Positions 21,641 to 34,758 of a stretch of DNA of 64,000 nucleotides are shown one piece after another; position 1 is the first letter of the stretch; each line of letters opens with the position of its first letter. The notes beneath the pieces were generated by a model that searched no databases, was not told the DNA's origin, and saw only the letters and a list, made by a program, of their open reading frames with translations. A program made the translations under genes and the position numbers. Source of the DNA: Malus domestica (taxonomy: Eukaryota > Streptophyta > Magnoliopsida > Rosales > Rosaceae); NCBI RefSeq assembly GCF_042453785.1, contig NC_091673.1, positions 1,495,501 through 1,559,500 on the forward strand, in the 5' to 3' direction.

Positions 21641-23574
21641 TTTTTCATAGGTGTTTTTTTTTTAAGCACCTCACTCTCAAACTAGGTCTTACTCAATAAT
21701 TGACCACTGGCAGTTGAAGGAATTCATAATTTTCTTTGCTGGGCCTCTTAATTTTCTGAAGTTTATACTTATTGGAGTGATAATTTAATGTAATTAAACA
21801 ACATTTTTTAACAAAGAGACTTAAATTTGAATCTTGAGACATGGCACACTGTCTTAGCCCAACTTATCTACGCTCAGATCTTCAAGTATCACAAGATTTA
21901 AGTTTTCGTCTTTCTTAATCGTAGTTTTAATAACCAAAATCACCCATAAATGATAAAACATCTCACATTGACGCAAAAACTAGTTTCCAGATGATTGAAA
22001 CTTTGTCATCTCTAATAAAACCAAGGCAAAGAAAAACGAAAGATTTGGATCCGTCCACATTTATGAGAAATTTTTCATTGTGATCGGAATACAAAATGTA
22101 TACCACGTGTTTTTACATAAGTGGTGAAATTTTTTATTTTTTAAATTATTAACTTTTTAACACACATATCATATATTTGTATAATGACACGTCATATATC
22201 AACCTGTGTATCAATCACATTAAAAAATATCTCCACATTTATTGGACCTCATTGGCTGCACGATTTCAAAGCTCAACAGCATTTTAGTGATCTGGCTTAA
22301 GCATTATTAAGTGTTATTAATTCTAAAGTAACCATAATTTTACCTAAATTTATGTTCCATACATCTGATTGTATCCGATTTGGCCACATTAATTATGAAA
22401 ATTAATAGAAATTTTTAGTGTGTCGGGGGGGGGGGAACACCAAGTGATAATACAATTGGTTAGAAATTTTTTTTTCTCCAAGTTTTCAACTATTTGTATT
22501 ATTATACCAAGTGTAATCGAACCGTATTTTCGGCAAATTGAACAATATTTAGTTAATTAATAGCAAACCATGACCATAATTAAGAGATGCATTAACTTTC
22601 CAACGCGGCAATCACTTATCTTAATCCGCGTAATCTCATCATGTTTACATCTTAATTCACTTAATTAAGTGCACATCAAGCCACCAAGACAATAATCAAC
22701 AGCTTTAATAATAATACTTCATGGACGTGTCCTTGTTAAATGAACAGTGCTCTCTTCCTTTGACCTTTAGCTTAGTAAAAGTAAATCCCTCTAATCAACT
22801 AATCTTTTAACTCCAATGACATCACGTGTCTTTTCTTTTTGACGTAACAATTGCAAGTTGCAACTAGAGAGAAAGTCCTAAGCAAAAGATAAACGATTAA
22901 GCGAGTTGGGCTACATATCATAATTTAATCGTCAAAATGGTAGGGTAATTTAACATTTTTCTACACAAAGTGATTAGAAAAACCATACCCTAATAGAATG
23001 CTCCATGCCTGCTTAAACATAATGATCAAAATGATAACAATACCCTCAATTTAATAGTTTAAACATTTTGCACAACGAAATAGAAAAACAAAAACGATAA
23101 AAGTACTCTAAATTTAATAAACAATGGATTCAAATACTTTTGACAAAAGTTGTAAAAAGTTGTAAGTATTTTTGTCGATTTATCATCATATAATGGAAGC
23201 CTTTCACAAGAGGATCAAAATGATTGATAATTTACAAACTTAAAGATTACTTCTATTAATTTTAAATCTCATGAATTAAAATGAGAATTTATATATACAT
23301 TGCTTTCATGGTTTCTATCAGTTTGATTTTCTTTTGACTTGTTCTGTTGAAACGTCAAAGTAGTAAAAAAGTAAGCCCAAAAATTACTATCTTAATAATA
23401 ACATCATATCTAAGATGGGAGGATCCTTGAACCAAGGAAATTTTGAAACTGCCCCCAAATCACGTGCCTGTAGAAGTAAAAACGAATCAAAGGCAGCAGG
23501 AGATCACTAGAATAATACGAGGCTGCAGAGCCTGTGATCACTTTTTTATTTTATTTTGCCCAATAAATAAATAA
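21641..23574. other. Gene-free spacer with MITE relics
   Basis: At about 22060-22240 is a palindromic MITE with ends GAGAAATTTTTCATTGTGAT and its diverged complement; a relative lies at about 37005-37165. At 22420-22520 is another related fragment next to a G9 run. No coding region was seen. Confidence 0.5.
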
Positions 23575-23735
23575 AAATAAAAATTAATAGAAATAATTTG
23601 AAAACTTTGAGTTTTAACGATAAAAATAAAATGAATAATATTAGGATTGAGTTTTTAATGTACAAAAAATTTGATTTTTCGCTAAAATAAACAGTATCAG
23701 AAGTTTTTTGTTAAAATTTTTTAAATAAAAAAAAT

Positions 23736-24099
23736 GTAAAATAATGTTGTTTAAGTTTATCTTTTTGTGTTTAGGTTGTTGTTTGCCCGCGTACTTCATT
23801 GGAGGTCGCGCCCCCGTCACGGAGCACCTTTTTTTAATATTTATTTTTCTAATTTTATATTTATTTCAACATTCAAAAAATAAGAAAAAATGAGAAAATT
23901 AAAATATTATAACTGGCAAAGAGGGCTAGCTGGTAGTGGTGGTAGTGAAAAACCAAGCGAACGCCCTCCTTCTTCCCCAATCCCCAATGCTCAGATTCCT
24001 CACCCATTCCTAGCGCTCTTTCATTTCCGAGCCCTCCATTTCTCGACTCGGAATTTGTTGCAAACCCAATTCAACAAAATTGGAAATTGATTCAGAAAA
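23736..24099 (+). promoter_or_regulatory. DELLA gene upstream region and leader
   Basis: A diverged MITE of the 16481 family ends at about 23735. The last 150 bases before the ATG are C/T-rich and probably 5' UTR. No clear TATA box was identified. Confidence 0.4.
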
Positions 24100-26007
24100 A
24101 TGAAAGGGGAGCATCAGATTCATCAGCTGAATCAGTATCCGCTGCCGCAGCAGCATCCAGACCCGTCCATGGCTTCCGCCTCCGCCGGGGGTGGCTTCGG
24201 CAAGGCCAAGATGTGGGAGGACGAATCCCAGAGAATGGACGGCGGGATGGACGAGCTTCTGGCGGTGTTGGGGTACAAGGTTCGGTCTTCGGACATGGCG
24301 GATGTTGCTCAGAAGCTTGAGCAGCTTGAAGAATTTATGGGTTGTGCTCAGGAAGATGGACTCTCTCAGCTCGCTTCTGACACCGTTCACTATAACCCGT
24401 CGGATCTGTCGACGTGGCTCGAGACCATGATCTCCGAGATTAACGTCCCGCCGCCTAATTTCGATCCTTTAATGGGCGGCGCCGTCGCTGGGATACAGCT
24501 TAGTCAGCAGCAAGTCCAGCTCGTTGACGACCCCTTTTTAGCTCCGGCGGAGTCGTCCATCACCACTGTCGATTTCCCAGATCATCGGAAGAGCAAATCC
24601 ATGAGCACATCACCCACCCAAAATGTATTCGAAGACTGCAACTCTTCTTCCAGCTACTACGACTTCAAATCCATCCCCGGAAACGCCGTGTTCACCAAAA
24701 CCCGCCTCGATTCTTCCTCGCGGGAGCCCAAGCGTCTCAAATCCTCATCCGGGTCTTCTCCCTCTGACCTCCTCTTCAACCGCCCCGCCGCCTCCTCCCT
24801 TCCACAACCACAACAACCCATCTCCCTCCCCGCCCCCGCCGAGTCATCATCAACCCGCCCAGCCCTCCTGGTTGACTCCCAGGAAAACGGAGTCCGACTC
24901 GTCCACGGCCTCATGGCCTGCGCGGAAGCCGTCCAGCAGAACAATTTCAACCTTGCCAAAGCCCTGGTGACCCAGATCGGCTACCTGGCAGGTTCACAAG
25001 CAGGTGCCATGCGTAAAGTCGCCACCTTCTTCGCCGAAGCCCTGGCCCATCGAATCTTCAGAGTCTACCCTCAGCCGCCGATCGACCACTCCTTCTCCGA
25101 CATGCTGCAGATGCACTTCTACGAGACCTGCCCCTACCTGAAATTCGCCCACTTCACCGCCAATCAAGCCATCCTCGAATCCCTACACGGCAAAACCAGA
25201 GTCCACGTCATCGATTTCTCCATGAACCAGGGGATGCAGTGGCCCGCTCTGATGCAGGCGTTGGCGCTCCGACCCGGCGGCCCGCCCGCTTTTCGGCTCA
25301 CGGGTATAGGGCCGCCGGCTTCGGATAACTCCGACCACCTTCAGGAAGTGGGATGGAAACTCGCCCAATTGGCTGAAACCATCCACGTTGAGTTTGAATA
25401 CAGAGGATTTGTGGCAAACAGCTTGGCCGATCTGGACGCGTCGATGCTCGAACTCAGACCGAGTGAGGCTGAATCTGTGGCGGTCAACTCAGTCTTCGAG
25501 TTGCACAAGCTGCTAGCCCGACCCGGCGCGATTGAGAAGGTGCTATCAGTGGTGAAGCAAATGAAGCCGGAGATCCTGACCGTGGTGGAGCAGGAGGCGA
25601 ACCACAACGGTCCTGTTTTTATGGACCGGTTCAACGAGTCGCTCCACTACTACTCGACCCTGTTTGACTCGCTGGAGGGGTCGGCGAACAGCCAGGATAA
25701 GGTGATGTCGGAGGTTTACTTGGGGAAGCAAATCTGCAACGTGGTGGCGTGCGAAGGGTTGGACCGGGTGGAGAGGCACGAGACGTTGACCCAGTGGAGA
25801 GCCCGGTTCGACTCGGCAGATTTCGTCCCCGTTCATCTCGGGTCGAACGCGTTCAAGCAAGCGAGTATGCTGCTGGCGTTGTTTGCCGGCGGAGATGGAT
25901 ATCGGGTGGAGGAGAACGACGGGTGTCTGATGTTGGGCTGGCACACTCGCCCGCTCATTGCCACCTCGGCTTGGAAACCCTCTTCCAACTCGGTCATCGC
26001 TCACTGA
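24100..26007 (+). CDS. GAI: DELLA protein (GRAS family, GAI/RGA-like)
   Basis: DELLA proteins are nuclear repressors of gibberellin responses, degraded when GA-bound GID1 recruits them to an SCF-SLY1/GID2 ligase. A single exon encodes 635 residues, normal for the family. Order of motifs: DELLA (51-55, in [20 protein letters not shown]), VHYNP (96-100), a Ser/Thr/Pro-rich linker with basic KRLK (about 211-214), and the GRAS domain from about 260. The GRAS domain contains leucine heptad I ([14 protein letters not shown]), VHVID (368-372), leucine heptad II around [11 protein letters not shown], a PFYRE-type region near 506-530 and a C-terminal SAW motif (ATSAWKP, W625). The GA-perception motifs are complete, so it should be GA-degradable. 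GC content is much higher than the surroundings, as often in intronless GRAS genes. The ATG at 24100 gives the standard N-terminus. No lesion seen. Confidence 0.97.
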   Translation: MKGEHQIHQLNQYPLPQQHPDPSMASASAGGGFGKAKMWEDESQRMDGGMDELLAVLGYKVRSSDMADVAQKLEQLEEFMGCAQEDGLSQLASDTVHYNPSDLSTWLETMISEINVPPPNFDPLMGGAVAGIQLSQQQVQLVDDPFLAPAESSITTVDFPDHRKSKSMSTSPTQNVFEDCNSSSSYYDFKSIPGNAVFTKTRLDSSSREPKRLKSSSGSSPSDLLFNRPAASSLPQPQQPISLPAPAESSSTRPALLVDSQENGVRLVHGLMACAEAVQQNNFNLAKALVTQIGYLAGSQAGAMRKVATFFAEALAHRIFRVYPQPPIDHSFSDMLQMHFYETCPYLKFAHFTANQAILESLHGKTRVHVIDFSMNQGMQWPALMQALALRPGGPPAFRLTGIGPPASDNSDHLQEVGWKLAQLAETIHVEFEYRGFVANSLADLDASMLELRPSEAESVAVNSVFELHKLLARPGAIEKVLSVVKQMKPEILTVVEQEANHNGPVFMDRFNESLHYYSTLFDSLEGSANSQDKVMSEVYLGKQICNVVACEGLDRVERHETLTQWRARFDSADFVPVHLGSNAFKQASMLLALFAGGDGYRVEENDGCLMLGWHTRPLIATSAWKPSSNSVIAH

Positions 26008-28504
26008 GTTGAGTAGCGAGTTAGGTCAACTTTTCAAAAACTTTGATCTTTTTTTTGGGTGCCCACCAAACAAACCCTGGTGATGGTGGTGGGGTTACCA
26101 AATGTGACATATGTCTGTGGTACTGAGCTGGATGCGATTAGGAGATTGAGATTGGGACACCCAAAGAGGCCCACCATTTACACCATCAGCAAAATGTTTG
26201 GCTGAGAACACCATCAGCCTCTTTTTTTAACCTTTTTACTTCAATTTGTTAGGGGTTATTTCTGTGTAGCAAGAGGTGGATGTGTACGAATGTTTATATT
26301 TCATACATAAGTTGGTGGTAAAAATAAATTCGATTACTCTTTTTTGACAACTATTGCCTCATGTGGGCACGTCAAAGTGTTGAAGAGTGTTTAGCTTGTA
26401 TTTGAAGTCAGTGTGTTTGAAACAAGCTTCGTTGACATTGTACGTGTTGATTTGGCGAGGCCAAGAGACTTATAATTGAAGTAGTTAAGCGTGTTTAGTC
26501 TGAATCTCTCCAAAGTCCTATGTTTGAATCAAGCTCGATGAAGTGACGGCAAATGACTTATAACTCAAGCAATTAAGAGTCCTTATCTTGCATTTGAAAT
26601 TTTGTCTTGACTTAGGGTTAGGTTGCTTGTGGCATGGTGATGGAACTAAAACGGAAAAAGGTAGAAGAGCAAAACACTAATCCAACCCTGAGATTATGAT
26701 CTATCTAGGCTGGATTCCACCATCCACTGCCTATTGTTGTAGGGTGGGATACGGTTGTACCCAAACTGTCAAATGTGCTTTGATTTCGTACTAGGCTACT
26801 GTCGCACTTCATGTTATATGTTTGGTGCTTCAGTAGCTGTGGCGAATTTCAGATCTGTATTTTACACGGTTTATTCTGAGTTCGATTTCTAACATTGATG
26901 AATTATAAAAAAAATTGAAATACCTATATGAATCTTTTCAATTAAAAAATAAAGGATTAACGTAGCTTTGCCACCGATTGATCTTAAAAAAGAAAGATGA
27001 TATACATGTGCGTGTGTGTGATCTTTTCTATTAAAAAAAAAAAGGATTAACGTAGCTTTGCCACCGATTGATCTGAAAAAAAAGAAAGATGATATATATA
27101 TATATGTGTGTGTGAATTTAATGAAGTGTTGCAGTAACTTTTTACATTTGTGGAAAATCAGTGTTGAAGAATCCTGTTTTATTAGCTCATGCAGGGAACG
27201 GGGAAGAAAGCACTATCATGAGAAAGTGAAAAGGTAGGCGTTTACCACCAAAAAATAAAAAAAAAAGTGAAAAGGCAGGCCAATTTCAATGTCAAACTTT
27301 TCTTCTTTTTTGTGACCACTTTTCTCGAAAAACAGTTCGCTTTTATTTATGTTCTTTGCCGCGATCTATCTCACTTTTTCTCCAACTTTACCTGAATTAA
27401 TATTCCCTTTCTCTTCGGTTTTCCTCAAGTAACAAGTGCAATAATTCCATCTCCCCTTTTGTTAGGTTACTTCCATTAGGGGAATACGTATATACACATA
27501 CATATATATATATATAATATTGACATGAGAATTGACGTTAAATTATAAAGTGACAGAGAATTCATAAAAAGTTTTATTTTTAAGAAACCCCTTAGCATTT
27601 CTTTTTTTCTTTTTACAAATTGTTGCATCTGTGACCTAAATAGGTGATGGCAACAGCATTAAAGTTAGCCTGCCAATAGACATAGTTCCACTCTACCGAA
27701 GCAAAAGAGGAAGCAAGCCATTTAACGTCCTCCGCACAATAGTTCTAATTCTCCAAAAGATCTCACGTCTTCCAGTGATAACATATAACAACCTTCCAGT
27801 CCCCTTCCACCATGGTTCTCCCGAGTTTGCGTTGTTTTGCTAGATTTAAGGCATTTCGAAGCCCCATAGCTTCGGTCAACGTGATAATATAAACTATAGT
27901 ACACGGGATGAATCATGATGTTATAGAACTCAAACTTTTTTATTCCCAAACTCTTACTTCCATGGGGTGAAAACAATACCATGTGCATGTGCATGTGCTC
28001 ACTTCCAATATATATCAAAGAGATCATAGATAAATTTATTTTTATTTTATATTTAAATTAAAAAAAAGAACGAGTTAGGCTCTAAAGTGCAGAGAATATC
28101 TTCGATAAAGGGAACCGTGTGAGTTTGGCTGAAATTAACATTTAAAGATGTCATATAATTCTGTAAAAAGTGTCGTACAAAATTACGAATGATATGGTTC
28201 AAGAATTCTTACACAAATTTCTCTCGTGTATTACTTCTACCAAGAAGGTACGAGGGTGTTCCGACCAATGGATGAAGTTTGGGGAGTGCTTTAACTTTAC
28301 TATCTCCTTCTCTTTCAAATCATTAATACTACTGAGCAAAAGTCACCATGAGTTAGTAAACCCTAAAGCAAATGCAACAAATCTATATCTTTTTTTACTT
28401 GCATACTTTAATAATTAATTACTAGCTTCAAAGTATATGGACTGCACAATAATTTACTATTTAATTAATTTGTTTTAATTATTCACACTCTAATGAGTTG
28501 AAGA
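26008..28504. other. DELLA 3' region and gene-free spacer
   Basis: The 3' UTR probably ends near AATAAA at about 26322. A roughly 85-bp segment is tandemly duplicated at about 26940-27095 (AAAGGATTAACGTAGCTTTG in both copies). Short TA runs lie at 27090-27115 and 27495-27515. The ORFs here (27722-28027, 28170-28418) show no recognisable domains. Confidence 0.5.
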
Positions 28505-28513
28505 CATGAAGTT

Positions 28514-28659
28514 AGAGAGATTTTTCAGTGTACCGAAAATACAGTTTAATATATCAAGTGTCATGATACAATTGGTAGAATTTTTTCCTTCAAGTTTTTA
28601 GCCAATTGTTATGACATTTAGTATACTGCGTCGTATGCCCAGCACACTGAAAAATCTCT
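28514..28659. mobile_element. MITE with 9-bp target duplication
   Basis: A 146-bp element with inverted ends AGAGATTTTTCAGTGT, flanked by CATGAAGTT at 28505-28513 and 28660-28668. The 9-bp duplication is typical of Mutator-like elements. Non-coding. Confidence 0.75.
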
Positions 28660-28976
28660 CATGAAGTTGAAGGAGTTTACGACTACCTTTTCAACTTGAG
28701 ATTCTAAATTTTGTAAAGGTACAGTTAACATAATATTCTCTGTAGTCTAATTGTTGTCTGTAATGGCCAGGCCAACTAATAGTATATGAGTCATTGAGTA
28801 TAACTACGCTCGATTGCCTTGGAATATCAGATGAAGTATGACATAATTCAAATTTAATTTGCATCTCTTTCTCAAATGGTATGATATACATAATATATAC
28901 AAGATTTCATGTAGTATATTACTAATATTTTGTGTCCCAAAAGGAACCCACCAATAATTACATAGAATACAACTTT

Positions 28977-29171
28977 TTTTTTAAAAGGATAAATTGGTGA
29001 CTTCGTCATGGTAGTTGATCCTTTTATTGGCCGGGAAGACTCATAAAAGTATTTCAGCCACTTCCTGCCACCTCGTGTGATTTACCGGCGCTAAAATCGA
29101 ACTCAACACGTGCAGTATAGAATACGTGCATGAAATTCTGCCCTAACCACTGAGTCATCCCCTAGTGATTT
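28977..29171 (-). mobile_element. tRNA-derived SINE
   Basis: Read on the minus strand it starts GGGGATGACTCAGTGGTTAG, a polymerase III box A-like sequence. It carries a box B-like GAGTTCGATTTTA about 60 bases on and ends with an A/T-rich tail. It is flanked by a perfect 16-bp target duplication, CATAGAATACAACTTT (28961-28976 and 29172-29187), the signature of LINE-mediated insertion. The perfect duplication suggests a fairly recent insertion. Confidence 0.85.
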
Positions 29172-29187
29172 CATAGAATACAACTTT

Positions 29188-31755
29188 AGAGCTCTCTTTA
29201 ATTTGAAAAACTGCAATAGCGTCACATGTAGAATACTGCTTATATAAGTACAATACTATTTGGGTTTTGGTCACTTCATACTAATCATATACAATGTGAG
29301 AGTTGCTCTAATAATGTTATATGCCCAAATTTCTCTTTAAAATGTTAGCTGGATTAAGCTTGCCCACGTTGAAATTTAAAAAGAAACATATCAGAAATTA
29401 TGACTGGGGAATTGGTATAGCACCTAAATTTCCTTTCATTTGTGCATTATATCGTATTATATTTTAGCCACCTAGATTGGACTTAAACGTTTTGTAATTA
29501 TATGCATGTCACTAATGCTGCATGATAAATAAATAAATAAAACAAAATATCCCCTGCCCTATCAGTGTAAGATACAATCAGAACATAAAAAAAAAAAAAA
29601 TCCAGATGCCCACAAAACAATATGTCATGGGTTGTGGAAACAAAAAATAGTGACACGGATCCGCTTGTTTGTTATTTGTTAATTAACATTTAAATCATAA
29701 TTTGATTAAGGGAAATGGTCAAAAGCTTTTGGTTTTGGGGTGTAAAAAGGAGGAGATTAGTGAGAGAATAAGAGGGAAGCACTGATGGCCGCCCGAGCCA
29801 TCTTAGTCGTAGGGCATTGGACCAGATAATTACGTACATTATGTGACAAACCCACGTACATTTTTAATAATCTGTGATGTTTAAATTACATGCAATAATA
29901 TATAATGGTGCGCTTATAATTTTTTTAATATCAACTTGTTCGAATTTAACCAAGGACTTTTTTTTTAATTATAATTTTATTTTATTTTTTATTTTTTGGA
30001 AAACTTAAATTATAATTTTATTGACCCCTTGTACTAGAGCTTTACTTTTATTCGAAACCTTTCATGCTCTTTTCTCCATCCCATACTCCCATTACTTTGT
30101 CCCCATTCCGCAAAGAATCACTAAGATCAGTTTTTTTAGTTAAACTGGTATATGAGATTGACATAACTTCTCATATTAGTCTCTGATAATGAAAATCGAT
30201 ATGAATGATACTTGAGTTTATCCATCGTAAATTGTTTTGGTTATTCCGTCATTCTGTGAAAAATTTGTCAATATCCTCGTAAAGTGAAGGAGTTGGTTTG
30301 ACGAAAATACCTGTAAAAAGATGGTCACATGGCCGTTCAGTTACAATTTAATAAGGATATTGACATATTATTTACGGAAAGACCAAATTTACGATGGACA
30401 AACTCTGAGACCATCTCTATCAATTTCATTGTTAAGGACCACACTAAGGAGTAATATCAATCTCAAAGAATGTTTTGATTAAAAAGTCTCAATACTATGG
30501 GGGCCGAAAATATTAATCTAGCAAAATGCAGACGTGAGACTTTAGCTTCTTCTTCTTCTTCTTCCTTTTTCCTTAAAACAAAAGTATTTGTGCAGGAAGT
30601 TGGTATTGTCGATCATTTTAAATTCTCATAATGGAAAATTTTATAAAATAGAATGCAATATATAATAAATTGTTCGTCCTACCATACATTGCAGCGAGAT
30701 ATTTTGTTAAGAGAAAAATTACTTATAAAAATTGATTGATCTCCTGCACACTCCTTACTTTTTTTTTTTCTTAATCAATCGATTGAACAAATCAAGGGAG
30801 AATCAACAACTAAAATCAAGGGAAGCAGGCAAAAGGTAAAATAGAGCGTGTTGAAATTACTTTATTTTGAGATTGAACGTTGTATATGTTCAATGTTTTA
30901 GTAGGTAAGAATACGCAAGTTAAAGACAATATCGGTGCTAGTGAGCTATTGTTTCAGTCACCTAAAATATTGATGAGTAACAGTTATTTATTTTACGAGG
31001 AAGCCAAGTCAGACTAAAATAGTTAGCAACTTTGGGTTAAGAAGTCAAGTGAGAGTAATAATGGAAGCTTGGAGGAAGTGATTTGTTGCCATCAAATTCT
31101 GCAGGGTTAGCCGCATTTTTCAACAGTCACCAGCAAACTTGCTTCACAAACATCTATCAAATTCCATGGATAATGAATTAATGGATGAGATTTTATACAT
31201 GTCGTTGTTAAATAGTCGGAATCACTCGTGCGTTTGGGAACAGTTGTTTGCATGTCGGGACATCCTGAATACGACGTGCTGCATGTCTTAATTCCTGCCT
31301 CTTTAAGCATGGTTTCGAGAGATCTTTGACCATTTTGCTCTACTCTCCTTCCCTCCTTTCCAACTTGCCAATTTCTTCACGTTTTTCCTTCTTCCAATCT
31401 CCTTCTTGGAAATGCACCACTTGGATGTTGTGAATTGATTGAGACCAAGTAAAATTACTAATCTAAGAGTAATTTCAACTCCATAATCTTACTTAAAAAT
31501 TGACCCAAAGATTAAAGAAGAAGAAACTTTCTAAAAAGGAAGTGGCTTTGGCCTAAAGACTAAACCATAATGGAAATTGAAGTGACAAAAGTTTGAAAAC
31601 AAGAGAACTACTTGAACTTTTATTCACGTTGGAGATTTTTTTTATTCGAGCAATATCTTATGTTACATTAAACTTAACTGTAAAAAGGATGTTCAAAGTT
31701 GATTGGGCTCTAGTCAATTTGACTAAACTCAGGTTTGTTTTATCCACGTTCAAGC
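29188..31755. other. Gene-free AT-rich spacer
   Basis: Mostly A/T homopolymer runs, with a (CTT)n run at about 30547-30567. No supported gene or RNA. The minus-strand ORF at 31107-31310 has no recognisable motif. Confidence 0.5.
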
Positions 31756-31763
31756 TTTCAAAA

Positions 31764-31890
31764 AGGGTCGTTCTATTCATACACCCATTTTTACCTCTCA
31801 CACACCTTTGTTAATTTTGTTCATTGATCTTCTTCAATTCATTCGATCTGACTGTCGAAAATTGAGAGGGGAGTGTGGATGGCACCACCC
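31764..31890. mobile_element. hAT-type MITE, family C
   Basis: A 127-bp palindromic element flanked by the 8-bp duplication TTTCAAAA (31756-31763 and 31891-31898). Same family as 34604-34750, 56646-56791 and 58281-58427; shared words include TTTTACYTCTCACACA and AATGAATTGAAGA-type centres. Confidence 0.75.
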
Positions 31891-31898
31891 TTTCAAAA

Positions 31899-33578
31899 AA
31901 CATAGAGGAGTGTGGTTTATGAAATTTTATGCAAAATAAGTTGTCCTTATATCGCACTATGGATGATTGCATTTCAAAAGAAGCCATCATTTGGAGACCT
32001 TACATTAAAAAAAAACTTAGTAAGATTATATGGGGTCTAGAGTTCCATACTTGTGTTAAAAAAAACTTCCGATTTAACATGGTCGGACAATCCTACACAA
32101 AATATTCCCAAAGAGAAACTTTGGGCTACAACCATAAGTAGTTTGGGCTTCGGTTTTGTTATTGATGTGTACTATTTCTAGGTCATTACCTACCTTATGA
32201 GCCCAGTTTCATATACTTGTAAGCTGTGGCCAAAATTCAAATTTGAGCTCATAACACTTAAATGTACAGTAGTAATGATCAAAGAAATTGGTGGGCTTGA
32301 TTGCACCGCGTGTTGAAAGTTGAAGCAGAGAAAGGAGCCCAGCCAAAACTGCGATTTTAAAAACAACTTACATTGAAAAGATTCACCGTCATATATTATT
32401 AAACCAAAATGTTTAAAAGATGATGAACTCGTTACATGTAAATCATTCTTCAACAGGAGGAGATTCGTCCACTTTATTGTTGATTAAGATTTGATGATCA
32501 AAGAGAGACACCATAACCATAAATTGCAAATCATCTGAGTCTGGAAGACTCATAGCAGACAGAAAATTCTGGACCCAGATGCACGGTAAAGGAACAGAGG
32601 TTCGTGGCTTTTAAAATTGATGGGACAAGGAAATTGTACGACCAACATGTACCGTCATGAACACAACACGCACATGTGCCTGCCAGTGGTGCTCGGTTTG
32701 ACAACTGTACCACAAATTTAGGATAGGTACTATGAGAGATGATTGTTGCTGTCAGATCGGAATAATGTGAGAGCTACTTTATTTTGTGGCCGTATAAATT
32801 GTCAATGATTATCTTTTCTCTTAATCTTTTTCTCTCTCGGTTCTTGTTATTTAAACAGTTACAATTAAAATTTCCATCAGCATCTTATATTGATATAGAG
32901 ACAAAAGATAAAAAATAGAATATTAGAGAAGGAGAGGGAAGAGGAAGGGAATAGAAAGGGATAAAATCATACTCTATTGAAATACATCACGACAAATATA
33001 GATGATGCTTCTGGTATCAGTGGTATGGTGGGGAAATTATATTCTGTAATTGATCACGTGGTGTAGAGGAATACTTAAGAAGACTTTATAAGAGACTGTA
33101 AGAAAAAATATAGAATACTTGAAACTAACATAAGATTTGGCACAAAAACGAGAGCAATGACATTTATGATTCAAACCGCCGACCTTACTTACTGAGATAA
33201 AACTTGATTCTTGTTGTAACTGATTACGTGGTGTGAGAACGGAAAATTGAGAAGGTACTTGGTGGAATGTGTTTATTAACGTTTCAGTCTGGTCGGGTAC
33301 ATCTCTATGTAAACATGTAAGTGTCCCATTGGAAAATTGTCCGACCAGGTTCGGATGATCAACCTGATCAAGATGAGTAAAATTGCTCATGGAACTTCCC
33401 AACCAATCTGTTCTAGCTCTGTGTCGAATTCAGTGGAAGATTCACGCCGCCCTTTTTCGTCTGTTTTCTTCAACTGTTTAGAGAATGGGGCGGGAGCCGT
33501 AGTCGCATTCGGCAAAGAAGCACAAGGCCTTTTTACCTTCGCTGATAGTTTAACGGCAACGTTTGGTTGGTAAGAAGT
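31899..33578. other. Gene-free spacer
   Basis: No gene was recognised. ORFs at 32190-32453, 33037-33402 and 33337-33573 lack known motifs or support. Confidence 0.45.
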
Positions 33579-34322
33579 GTCGCACTGCTGTGTAGTCTGT
33601 TGTTTGCTATACACCTCCTTGGGCCTGACCCATTGATTTTTTTGTCCTACATTCAACTTATGTTGTGCATTTAACTTTTCATTCATTGTTTATATTCTTG
33701 TCACATTGCTGTGTAGTCTATTGTCTGCTATACACCTCCTTGGGCCTGACCCTAGACCTGTAAACGGGTCGGGTTTATTAGGTTTGAGTCGGGTTCAACC
33801 CGACCCGTTAAGTTAACGGATCATCCGAACCCAACCCGTTAAGCTAACGGGTCATCCGAACCCGACCCGTTTCACCCATTAACAATTATTATTATTATTT
33901 TTTTGCATAAAGTTTATTTTTTGTTATTAAAACTTTACTAAAATTACTAAAATATCCTCAACTAACGGGTGCTAACGGGTGTTAACGAGTCTAACGGGTT
34001 GATCCAAAGTGACCTGTTATTTAACGGGTTGTTAATGGGTTCATCCGTTAGTGACCCGACCCGTTAAACATCCACCCAAATACAAATATTAACAGGTTGG
34101 GTCAGATTGAATTAACGGGTTGGGTCCAAAATACCAGGCCTACCTGACCCGTTGATTTTGTTGTCCTACATTCAACTCATGTCGTACATTCAACTTTTCA
34201 TTCATTGTTTCTATTCTTGTCACACTGTTGTGTAGTCTATTGTTTGCTATACACCTCTTTGGGCCTGACCCGTGGAATTTTTTGCCGTACATTCATCTTT
34301 TCATTCATTGATTCTATTCTTG
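33579..34322. repeat. About 118-bp tandem repeat, three units
   Basis: Units begin at about 33579, 33696 and 34216 with GTCRCAYTGYTGTGTAGTCT and contain CTATACACCTCCTTGGGCCT and TTCATTCATTG. The middle unit is split by the MITE at 33753-34142. No coding function seen. Confidence 0.8.
33753..34142. mobile_element. hAT-type MITE inside a tandem repeat
   Basis: A 390-bp element with ends TAGACCTG...CAGGCCTA, flanked by the 8-bp duplication CCTGACCC (33745-33752 and 34143-34150). The interior is full of GGGTCGGGT and AACGGGT words, in both orientations. The terminal YAGRCCTG sequence and 8-bp duplication fit hAT elements. Confidence 0.85.
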
Positions 34323-34603
34323 GAAAAAAAAATTACTTTTCATTCATTGATCCGATATATGCCGTATACCAAATAATAATATAATTTTCAAGAAAAAGAA
34401 TGGGAAATAGCATAATTCGCATGTTCCTGGAGTGGAGAATCAGAAACCGTTCAAACTCGGCAGGAAAGCAGTTTCAACTTTCAATCGCGTTGATACTCTG
34501 CAGTCACTAAATCCTCCCCGCATGCCCATAATTCAGCAGCTTTCACATGCATCAATTATCGTATGATGGCTGTGGTAGCATAACCTTAACACTTTATTCG
34601 GAA

Positions 34604-34750
34604 GGGGTATGATATCCACATCTCATTTTACTTACCACACACATTTTTAATTTTCAGCCGTCGGATCGAATGAAATGAAGAAGATCAATGAACATAAATT
34701 ATCAAGGGATGTGTGAGAAGTAAAATGAGATATGTGGATAGCACACCCCT
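34604..34750. mobile_element. hAT-type MITE, family C
   Basis: A 147-bp inverted-repeat element (GGGGTATGATATCCACATCT...; complement at right AGGGGTGTGCTATCCACATA) flanked by ATTCGGAA at 34596-34603 and 34751-34758. Confidence 0.85.
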
Positions 34751-34758
34751 ATTCGGAA

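Noticed and set aside
24623-24970. Pro/Ser-rich ORF inside the DELLA gene
   Set aside because: It is an off-frame reading of the GC-rich DELLA linker.
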